From Chthoniobacterales bacterium (GTDB lineage: Bacteria; Verrucomicrobiota; Verrucomicrobiae; Chthoniobacterales; UBA10450): DNA of 11,343 nucleotides. Below are positions 7,115 to 11,343 of this stretch, one piece after another (positions within the stretch are counted from its first letter, which is position 1; the number at the start of each line of letters is the position of its first letter). The DNA lies in contig QHBL01000074.1 of assembly GCA_003244125.1 (NCBI GenBank), positions 1 through 11,343 of the forward strand, written 5' to 3'. The notes below the pieces were generated by a model that was not told where the DNA came from, did not search any database, and saw nothing but the letters and a program-made list of their open reading frames with translations. The translations under genes and the position numbers were made by a program.

Positions 7115-7885
7115 TCAGGCAGCGGTCGCGAAACCGAGCGACGGCTTGTCGAAGTCGGGCGCGGGCATTTCGTTCACCAGTTTCACAATTCCATTCTGCC
7201 ATTTGCGCCCGATCTCCTGAAGATAAGGATCGTCTTCATCCAGCCGCGCGCGTTGGTTCGCCACCAGCGAATCAACTTCGTAACAGAACACGTCGATGGG
7301 CGGCCCGACCGCGACGTTGCTCTTCATCGTCGCATCGAGTGAGATAATGCCGAACTTCACCGCATCGCTCAGCGACGTGTCGTAGGAAAAGCCGCGGTCG
7401 AGAATGGGCTTGCCGTATTTGGTTTCGCCGATCTGTAGAAAAGGCGAATCGCGAGTGGCGTGGATGCTGTTCCCCTGCGGATAGATGAGGTGAATCTCCG
7501 GCGCGAAGCCGGCGATTTGTCCGCCGATGATGAGGTTGATGTTAAAATCGAATCCGTCAGCTTCGAGCGCCGCACGATCGCGTTTCTCCACCTCACGCAC
7601 TTTGCTGCCGACGTAGCGGACTGTTTCGTAAAGCGTGTGCGCGGTCAGCATGGTTTGCCGCTTCGGCTCGTTGTTGGCCAGCAGCAGGTCGTCATCGATG
7701 AGCGCGATCGTTGCCTGAGTGAGCGAAAGGTTGCCCGAGCTCATGATGCAGATGACGCGTTCGCCCGATTTTTCGTAAATTCGCATTTTGCTGCGCATGG
7801 TGATGTTGTCCATGCCGGCGCTGGTGCGCGAATCGGAGAGAAAGACCGCGCCGCTGTGGCAAAGCATACCCAGGCAGTACGTCAT
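7115..7885 (-). CDS. Anbu-type proteasome-like peptidase (ancestral beta subunit)
   Basis: 256 residues. The protein starts MTYCLGM, with Thr2 as the expected N-terminal nucleophile after removal of Met1. SDSRTSAGMDN follows, giving Asp17 and Lys32 in mature numbering, which is the Thr/Asp/Lys set of proteasome-fold Ntn hydrolases with Anbu spacing. Further matches are CIMSSGNLSLTQA (about 47-59), INLIIGGQIAG (about 116-126) and LIYPQGNSI. There is no long propeptide. The fold and active site place it with Anbu/BPH rather than HslV or the 20S beta subunit. Anbu proteins assemble into open helical or ring oligomers, and their substrates are not settled. Usual partners (circularly permuted ATP-grasp, alpha-E/DUF403, transglutaminase-like) are absent here. 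The ATG overlaps the stop of the upstream holin-like gene as ATGA (7882-7885) and has a strong GGAGG site, so the two are translationally coupled. Confidence 0.9.
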   Translation of the reverse strand: MTYCLGMLCHSGAVFLSDSRTSAGMDNITMRSKMRIYEKSGERVICIMSSGNLSLTQATIALIDDDLLLANNEPKRQTMLTAHTLYETVRYVGSKVREVEKRDRAALEADGFDFNINLIIGGQIAGFAPEIHLIYPQGNSIHATRDSPFLQIGETKYGKPILDRGFSYDTSLSDAVKFGIISLDATMKSNVAVGPPIDVFCYEVDSLVANQRARLDEDDPYLQEIGRKWQNGIVKLVNEMPAPDFDKPSLGFATAA

Positions 7886-8310
7886 CGGCCTTCCTCCGGC
7901 TCGATGACGCGGCCGCGCACGCGTTTGACTTGGGTGTGATGCGTGAGGACGTGCACGCGTCCATCGCTGCCGCGGAAAAATGCGCTCAGCAACCAGCTCA
8001 CGATGCTGATGATGACCGCGCCGAGCAACGCCGCGCCGAATCCGTCCACGTGAAAACCGGCGATGATTCCCGGAACGACCCAGAGCATAAAACCGTTCAC
8101 GACGAAGATGAAGAGGCCGAGTGTGAGGAGGATCAGAGGAGCGCTCAGAATCAGCAGCACGGGTCGAAGGAATGCATTAAGGACGCCAAGCAAAAGCGCC
8201 GCAAAGATCAACGCGGTCGGCGAATCGTAGCGGATCGCGGGTTGCAAAAGCCAGGCCGCGACCATGACCGCGATGGTCGTGATGACCCAGCGAAAGAGAA
8301 AGTGGCGCAT
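7882..8310 (-). CDS. PF04020 (phage holin family 4 superfamily IV) four-helix membrane protein
   Basis: 142 residues from the ATG at 8310. The frame stays open to 8436, but that start would overlap the divergent + strand DUF2934 gene, and the extra residues look unlike this family. Four hydrophobic segments lie at about 5-24, 32-50, 53-78 and 86-111. LLGVLNAFLRPVLLILSAP followed by LLTLGLFIFVVNGFMLW is the hallmark of this widespread family of small chromosomal membrane proteins, named after a phage holin. No phage genes are nearby, so lysis is unlikely as its role. After the last helix is a basic cytoplasmic-type tail of about 30 residues (RVHVLTHHTQVKRVRGRV, then an acidic end). It is coupled by a 4-bp overlap to the Anbu gene. 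No Shine-Dalgarno sequence is visible at 8310. Confidence 0.85.
   Translation of the reverse strand: MRHFLFRWVITTIAVMVAAWLLQPAIRYDSPTALIFAALLLGVLNAFLRPVLLILSAPLILLTLGLFIFVVNGFMLWVVPGIIAGFHVDGFGAALLGAVIISIVSWLLSAFFRGSDGRVHVLTHHTQVKRVRGRVIEPEEGR
7893..7897 (-). promoter_or_regulatory. Strong ribosome binding site for the Anbu gene
   Basis: On the minus strand, GGAGG ends 7 nt before the ATG at 7885. It lies inside the last codons of the holin-like gene. It is the clearest Shine-Dalgarno sequence in the window and fixes the Anbu start, which leaves Thr2 as the residue exposed after Met removal. Confidence 0.8.
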
Positions 8311-8351
8311 GCCGGATGCTAACGAATGCTTTCGCGCGCGCCACACTGAAA

Positions 8352-8366
8352 GCGCTTGCGAAGCGC
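8352..8366. promoter_or_regulatory. Odd palindrome in the divergent gap between holin-like and DUF2934 genes
   Basis: GCGCTT-GCG-AAGCGC is a perfect 6-bp dyad with a 3-nt centre in the 84-nt gap (8311-8394) between two divergently transcribed genes. It could be an operator shared by both promoters. A weak + strand promoter can be drawn over it (TTGCGA at 8356, TATGCG at 8378, 16-bp spacer), but the -10 match is poor. The GC-rich surroundings make chance dyads of this size plausible. Confidence 0.3.
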
Positions 8367-8394
8367 AGAGTGCCGCGTATGCGGTAGTGCTTAA

Positions 8395-8724
8395 ATGCCA
8401 CGCAAACGCAAAGCTCCAGAAAGCGAAAACGGGCAAACGAATGGCGCCGCCGCGCCCGGAGTTTCAGCTGCGTCCACCGCCGGCGATGTTCCCGCGGAAG
8501 CAGCCCCAAAGAAAAAGCGGGCGCCACGTCGCAGGAAACGAGCTGCGGCGGCAGCAAGCCAGACGAGCACTGATACGGCGCCCGTGGAAATCAGCGACGA
8601 GGCGATCCGGTTGCGCGCGTACTTCATCGCGGAGGAACGGCTGCGGCGTTCGGCCCCTGGCGATTCTGAATCGGATTGGCTCGAGGCGCGCCGACAGCTA
8701 CTCGCGGAGCAGACCTCCCGGTAA
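8395..8724 (+). CDS. DUF2934 protein with long basic, Ala-rich N-terminal tail
   Basis: 109 residues. The C-terminal third (about 65-104), with ISDEAIRLRAYFIAEERLRR and SDWLEARRQLLAE, matches the short DUF2934 helix pair (I-R-RAY-…-DWL-AE-L). The first 55 residues are low-complexity and strongly basic (MPRKRKAPE, then APKKKRAPRRRKRAAAAA), resembling histone-H1-like or nucleic-acid-binding tails. Function is unknown. DNA or RNA binding through the tail is an inference from charge alone. The gene is transcribed away from the holin-like/Anbu pair, and its stop lies 19 nt from the stop of the convergent response regulator. There is no clear Shine-Dalgarno sequence before the ATG. The open frame across it on the other strand (8391-8627) is a shadow. 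Confidence 0.82.
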   Translation: MPRKRKAPESENGQTNGAAAPGVSAASTAGDVPAEAAPKKKRAPRRRKRAAAAASQTSTDTAPVEISDEAIRLRAYFIAEERLRRSAPGDSESDWLEARRQLLAEQTSR

Positions 8725-8743
8725 AGCGCAGCGGACGCGTGCG

Positions 8744-9163
8744 TTACCCGGCGATAGTCGCGATCGTTGGCAACAGTTCACGTACCTTTTGCAGCAGCCG
8801 CTCCATCGCGAAAGGTTTCGGGAGGAACGCGCGCACACCAGGTTCTTTCATCAGCTCCTGCGCGCGCGCGTCATCGCCGCGGCCCGAGATCAGGATCAGC
8901 GGTGGAACCACCAGCGGGGGACTGACATGGTTGTACACCTTGCCGATGAGCGTAAACAACATCGCGCCGTCGATCATCGGCATGGAAAAATCGAAGATGA
9001 AAAGCCGGTATCGTTTCTTCAGCGCCAGCTCGAAGCCGTACTCGGCACTCGGAGTGGCATCGACTTCGCACTGGAAATCGCTGGTAAGACCTTCGCGAAT
9101 CATTCGCGCCAGCGTGATATCGTCATCAACAACAAGGATGCGAATAATGTCCCGCTCAGGCAT
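8744..9163 (-). CDS. Single-domain response regulator (REC only)
   Basis: 139 residues from the ATG at 9163. A longer in-frame start (9370) would run through the divergent small gene and adds Arg/Ser-rich residues with no homology signal. Seen: ILVVDDD (acidic pocket D13, D14), phospho-acceptor Asp58 in FIFDFSMP, Ser93 in LISGRG at the conserved Thr/Ser position, and Lys116 in FLPKPF. This is a complete CheY-like receiver with no output domain, so it should signal by protein contact, as CheY or Spo0F do, or act as a phosphate relay. A short insertion (VYNHVSPPLVVPP) lies between helix 3 and strand 4. No histidine kinase is adjacent, so the partner is unknown. No Shine-Dalgarno sequence is visible. 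It faces the 79-residue gene, with 43 nt between the two starts. Confidence 0.9.
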   Translation of the reverse strand: MPERDIIRILVVDDDITLARMIREGLTSDFQCEVDATPSAEYGFELALKKRYRLFIFDFSMPMIDGAMLFTLIGKVYNHVSPPLVVPPLILISGRGDDARAQELMKEPGVRAFLPKPFAMERLLQKVRELLPTIATIAG

Positions 9164-9206
9164 CAGACACGCTTGCGCCAGAGTGCGGCGCGTTTCAAGT
9201 GTTGGT

Positions 9207-9446
9207 GTGAAAACGGCAACCGAACGCGAGCTGGCTGAAGCTCTCCGCGAAAGGCTCCGGATTATCGCGGATGGGAACAGCCGCCGGGATCCTGACGCGC
9301 ACATGCAACGTTTGCGCGAAATTTCAGCGCGCATCGATTCGCTCGCTCGCTCGTTACCCCGCCCGATCAACGCGCAGCTGGCGCATTACCTTTCGCGCCA
9401 CAGCTACGAAAAGGCACTCGCGGTCCTGGAAAGGCGGCTGCCATAA
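9207..9446 (+). CDS. Small hypothetical protein, helical
   Basis: 79 residues from a GTG at 9207, in a frame that stays open far upstream but overlaps the response regulator there. The sequence has coherent protein-like character: an amphipathic start TERELAEALRERLRIIAD, then HMQRLREISARIDSLARSLP, PINAQLAHYLSRHSYEKALA and VLERRLP. It is nearly all helix, rich in Leu, Arg and Glu, with no membrane segment and no known motif. I do not recognise a named family; small helical proteins of this style exist as hypothetical proteins in soil bacteria. The divergent placement against a stand-alone receiver domain makes a regulatory link thinkable, but this is inference. No Shine-Dalgarno sequence is visible, so the start is uncertain. 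Confidence 0.55.
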   Translation: MKTATERELAEALRERLRIIADGNSRRDPDAHMQRLREISARIDSLARSLPRPINAQLAHYLSRHSYEKALAVLERRLP

Positions 9447-9453
9447 CTATCGC

Positions 9454-9497
9454 GTTGTAGCTGCCGTAGGTCTCGCCGGCAGAGGCGTGGCTGCAAC
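9454..9497. repeat. Nested inverted repeat, possible REP-like or terminator element
   Basis: The outer arms GTTGTAGC (9454-9461) and GCTGCAAC (9490-9497) pair with one G-T wobble. Directly inside, TGCCG (9462-9466) pairs with CGGCA (9477-9481). An 8-nt bulge remains on the 3' side. It lies 8 nt after the stop of the 79-residue gene and opposite the end of rpsD. It resembles a short interspersed palindromic element more than an intrinsic terminator, since no T-run follows. Confidence 0.45.
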
Positions 9498-9526
9498 TAA
9501 ACAGGCCAGAGAACCATCACATTTCT

Positions 9527-9549
9527 GCCGCCGGGGGAGGGACGGCGGC
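9527..9549. terminator. Possible terminator hairpin after rpsD
   Basis: GCCGCCG (9527-9533) and CGGCGGC (9543-9549) form a 7-bp GC-only stem 11 nt beyond the rpsD stop, on the minus strand. The loop is purine-rich on the + strand. It sits where the ribosomal transcript would end and could serve the convergent small gene too. No T-run follows on either side, so Rho-independent termination is doubtful. Confidence 0.4.
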
Positions 9550-9560
9550 TTCGGCGCGAA

Positions 9561-10172
9561 TTAGCGCGAGTACAACTCGACGATGAGCTGCTCGTTCACC
9601 ATCGGTTGAATCTCTTCTCGCGAAGGAATGCGCGCGACGCGGCCTTTAACGGTGTCACGATCAACAGTCAGCCAATCGGGCACCGGTGAAATCTGCGTCA
9701 GCTCCAGGTTGCGCAAGGCAAGCTGGCGCGATTTGGGTTTCTCCTTCACCGAGATTTCGTCGCCCGCTTTCACGTTGTAAGATGAAATGTTCACCGTCCG
9801 CCCATTTACCATTACGTGTCCGTGTGAAACAAATTGGCGCGCGGCGCTGCGGCTGTTGGCCAGGCCGAGACGGAAGACGACGTTATCGAGCCGCGTTTCG
9901 AGCAGTTGCAAAAGGGTCTCGCCGGTGACGCCGCGTTTGCGCAACGCGCTCTCGAAAATGCGCCGGAATTGCCGCTCAAGCAGGCCGTACTGATAGCGCA
10001 GTTTCTGCTTTTCGCCGAGCGCGATGGCGTAATCGGATTGCTTGCGGCGCGAGCCTTTCGGGCCGTGCATTCCGGGCGGATAATTTTTTCGCTCGAGCGC
10101 TTTGGCTGGCCCAAAGAGCGGTACGCCATAGCGGCGGCTGACTTTCGTTTTCGGTCCGGTGTATCTGCCCAT
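9561..10172 (-). CDS. rpsD: 30S ribosomal protein S4
   Basis: 203 residues, close to the usual length of about 205. Seen: MGRYTGPKTKVSRRYGVPL, RKNYPPGMHG, YGLLERQFRRIF, and the S4 RNA-binding domain at about 91-150 (LETRLDNVVFRLGLANSRSAARQFVSHGHVMVNG), ending in PREEIQ-like residues and NEQLIVELYSR. No Cys is present, so this is the zinc-free form. S4 nucleates assembly of the 30S body by binding 16S rRNA. In many bacteria it also represses its own operon, but I see no recognisable leader here. The ATG has no Shine-Dalgarno sequence and follows rpsK after a 38-nt gap filled with heptad repeats. The usual next gene, rpoA, is absent downstream. Confidence 0.98.
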   Translation of the reverse strand: MGRYTGPKTKVSRRYGVPLFGPAKALERKNYPPGMHGPKGSRRKQSDYAIALGEKQKLRYQYGLLERQFRRIFESALRKRGVTGETLLQLLETRLDNVVFRLGLANSRSAARQFVSHGHVMVNGRTVNISSYNVKAGDEISVKEKPKSRQLALRNLELTQISPVPDWLTVDRDTVKGRVARIPSREEIQPMVNEQLIVELYSR

Positions 10173-10181
10173 TGAGAAAAG

Positions 10182-10209
10182 GTGAATGGTGACTAGTAAG
10201 TCGTGAATG
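10182..10209 (+). repeat. 7-bp tandem repeat in the rpsK-rpsD gap
   Basis: Four heptads read on the + strand: GTGAATG, GTGACTA, GTAAGTC, GTGAATG, then G and the complement of the rpsK stop. The block fills most of the 38-nt gap between two co-transcribed ribosomal genes. The first and fourth units are identical, and all share GTGA or GTAA at the front. This is the same family as 3243-3312 and 11209-11236. Confidence 0.8.
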
Positions 10210-10210
10210 G

Positions 10211-10807
10211 CTAAACGCGGCGCTGTTTCGGTGGGCGGCAGCCGTTGTGCGGGACGGGCGTGACGTCGCGGATGACGGTCAACTCGAGGCCGATAGCTTG
10301 CAGCGCGCGCACGGCTGATTCGCGTCCCGCGCCCGGACCTCTTACCAACACTTCCACTTCTTTGAGTCCGTGGCCCATGGCCTGGCGCGAGGCATCCTGC
10401 GCCACCATCTGAGCTGCGTAAGCGGTGCTTTTGCGTGAACCTTTAAATCCCACTTTACCCGCGCTCGACCAGCCGATGACGTTGCCCTTCATGTCGGTGA
10501 TGGTCACGATGGTATTGTTGAAGGTGGCGAGGACGTGGGCGATCCCATTGTGAACGTTCTTGCTCCCTTTCGCTTTAACGATCTTGGGTTGCTCGACCGC
10601 GTCTGGATTGAGCGAAAGATTCTCAGCCGGTGGCGCCGCAGCGGGAGCGGGCTGTTTCTGTGCTTTGGGCGCTGCCGTTTTCTTCTTCGGCTCGGCTTGC
10701 ACCTGCCCTCCCGCCTCAGCGCCAGGAGGGGGTGTGCCCGCGTCGGTCTTGCTCACCTCCGTTTTAGGCGCCTCAGTCTTCGTCGTCTCGTTCTTCGGTT
10801 CAGCCAT
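10211..10807 (-). CDS. rpsK: 30S ribosomal protein S11 with long low-complexity N-terminal extension
   Basis: 198 residues against about 129 in E. coli. The S11 core begins near residue 75 ([20 protein letters not shown]) and is complete: [49 protein letters not shown], and the invariant C-terminal [17 protein letters not shown]11 binds 16S rRNA in the 30S platform. Residues 1-74 are a Lys/Glu/Thr then Ala/Pro-rich stretch ([32 protein letters not shown]) that should be disordered. The start is well supported: ATG 2 nt after the rpsM stop, with AAGG 7 nt upstream and no other Met before the core. The extension is therefore probably translated. Its role is unknown. Confidence 0.97.
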   Translation of the reverse strand: MAEPKNETTKTEAPKTEVSKTDAGTPPPGAEAGGQVQAEPKKKTAAPKAQKQPAPAAAPPAENLSLNPDAVEQPKIVKAKGSKNVHNGIAHVLATFNNTIVTITDMKGNVIGWSSAGKVGFKGSRKSTAYAAQMVAQDASRQAMGHGLKEVEVLVRGPGAGRESAVRALQAIGLELTVIRDVTPVPHNGCRPPKQRRV

Positions 10808-10809
10808 TG

Positions 10810-11205
10810 TTAAACCTTGCCCGCTTTCGCGTCTTTATTGCGAATGACACCGACCGTCTTGCGTGGGCCTTTGCGGGTGCGCGCATTCGTGCTTGTACGC
10901 TGACCGCGCACCGGTAAGCCGCGCCGGTGCCGCACTCCACGATAAGAATTGATCGCCTGCAATCGCTTCAAGTTTCCCTGCACCTCGCGCCGCAAATCGC
11001 CTTCGATCGCTATCTTGTTGTTCGTGATCGTCTGGATAATTTCGTTCAACTGCTGCGGCGTGAGATTCTTCGCACGCATATTAGGATCAATATTTGCCTG
11101 CTCCAAAATCCGTTTCGCCGTCGTCAGCCCGATTCCATAGATGTAAGTGAGCGACGCTTCGATGCGTTTCTCCGCCGGAATCTCCACTCCAAGTAATCTA
11201 GGCAT
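10810..11205 (-). CDS. rpsM: 30S ribosomal protein S13
   Basis: 131 residues, slightly longer than the E. coli protein (118). Seen: [29 protein letters not shown] at the N-terminus (helix-two-turn-helix region), [20 protein letters not shown] in the middle, and the basic tail [25 protein letters not shown], which reaches toward the P-site tRNA. S13 lies in the 30S head and forms bridges to the 50S subunit. The extra residues are at the C-terminus ([14 protein letters not shown]), encoded over the rpsK Shine-Dalgarno site. The start codon is preceded by a 35-nt gap of heptad repeats with no strong Shine-Dalgarno sequence (only AGG close to the ATG). Order rpmJ-rpsM-rpsK-rpsD is the classical alpha-operon order. 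Confidence 0.98.
   Translation of the reverse strand: MPRLLGVEIPAEKRIEASLTYIYGIGLTTAKRILEQANIDPNMRAKNLTPQQLNEIIQTITNNKIAIEGDLRREVQGNLKRLQAINSYRGVRHRRGLPVRGQRTSTNARTRKGPRKTVGVIRNKDAKAGKV
10815..10818 (-). promoter_or_regulatory. Ribosome binding site deciding the rpsK start
   Basis: AAGG on the minus strand lies 7 nt upstream of the rpsK ATG, inside the last rpsM codons. It supports the long form of S11, with its N-terminal extension, over any internal start. Confidence 0.6.
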
Positions 11206-11208
11206 ACC

Positions 11209-11236
11209 TATTAACTAATAACGAATAACCATTAAC
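11209..11236 (-). repeat. 7-bp tandem repeat (A/T-rich variant) in the rpmJ-rpsM gap
   Basis: On the minus strand, four heptads read GTTAATG, GTTATTC, GTTATTA, GTTAATA, followed by GG. They fill nearly the whole 35-nt gap between rpmJ and rpsM. Units have T where the other blocks have G at position 3, so this is a sequence variant of the same period-7 pattern in the opposite orientation to the rpsK-rpsD copy. Confidence 0.75.
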
Positions 11237-11240
11237 AGCC

Positions 11241-11343
11241 TTATCCCTGTCTCTGCTTGTGCCGCGGGTTCTTGCAAACGACGCGCACCACATTCTTGCG
11301 CTTCACAATTTTGCAAGCTTCACAAAGTCTTTTTACTGATGGT
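11241..11343 (-). CDS. rpmJ: 50S ribosomal protein L36 (5' truncated by window edge)
   Basis: 33 residues are visible, ending at TAA (11243-11241); about four N-terminal residues lie outside the window. The sequence reads [33 protein letters not shown], the conserved L36 protein of about 37 residues. CxxC, a third Cys and the His in NPRH form the zinc ribbon, so this is the zinc-binding form. L36 is among the last proteins added to the 50S subunit. Its place just before rpsM is conserved in many bacteria. It was too short and too near the edge for ordinary gene calling but is unmistakable. Confidence 0.95.
   Translation of the reverse strand, partial: PSVKRLCEACKIVKRKNVVRVVCKNPRHKQRQG

Noticed and set aside
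7882..8310. Prophage lysis holin
   Set aside because: The PF04020 family is named after a phage protein but is mainly chromosomal; no endolysin, capsid, tail or integrase genes are in the window.
8311..8436. Longer start for the PF04020 membrane protein
   Set aside because: It would overlap the divergent DUF2934 gene, and the added residues do not fit the family's short N-terminus.
9164..9370. Longer start for the response regulator
   Set aside because: The added Arg/Ser-rich residues run antisense to the small + strand gene and precede a normal receiver start at VVDDD minus about ten residues.

Overview
The window looks like a chromosomal piece of a moderately GC-rich Gram-negative bacterium, most likely a soil-type Verrucomicrobiota (Chthoniobacterales/Spartobacteria-like). 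This placement is an inference. It rests on the protein 'accents' (a glycine-zipper lipoprotein ending in a GIPHGALVRDP-type tail, a DUF2934 protein, a long N-terminal extension on ribosomal protein S11), on starts with little Shine-Dalgarno signal, and on the intergenic repeats. A search with S4, S11 and S13 would settle it.

Layout. At the left edge is the 3' part of a UbiD-family decarboxylase on the + strand, cut by the window. Everything from 753 to 8310 lies on the minus strand. Read in the direction of transcription it is: a four-helix PF04020 ('phage holin IV') membrane protein overlapping an Anbu-type proteasome-like peptidase by 4 bp; a DUF3417-containing alpha-glucan (glycogen) phosphorylase; signal peptidase I; an unrecognised polytopic membrane protein; an HpnD/phytoene-synthase-like head-to-head prenyl synthase; and a glycine-zipper lipoprotein that converges on ubiD. 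Next come two small + strand genes (a DUF2934 protein with a very basic tail, and a 79-residue hypothetical protein) on either side of a minus-strand single-domain response regulator. The right end is a minus-strand ribosomal cluster rpmJ (partial)-rpsM-rpsK-rpsD. The usual rpoA-rplQ does not follow rpsD.

How the genes relate. Most of the window is housekeeping: protein export, translation, storage-glucan use, and quinone and triterpenoid/carotenoid chemistry. The tightest units are the holin-like/Anbu pair, the membrane-protein/prenyl-synthase pair, and rpsM-rpsK. No stretch longer than about 115 bases lacks a gene. I saw no tRNA, rRNA, CRISPR array, insertion sequence or defence island.

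The most unusual signal is a family of short 7-bp-period tandem repeats (units starting GTGA, GTTA or GTAA) in three intergenic gaps: after lepB, between rpsK and rpsD, and between rpmJ and rpsM. At the first site two blocks face each other as an inverted pair. I did not find convincing evidence of a wholly new multi-gene system. The heptad family, the S11 extension and the Anbu/holin-like coupling are the leads most worth following.
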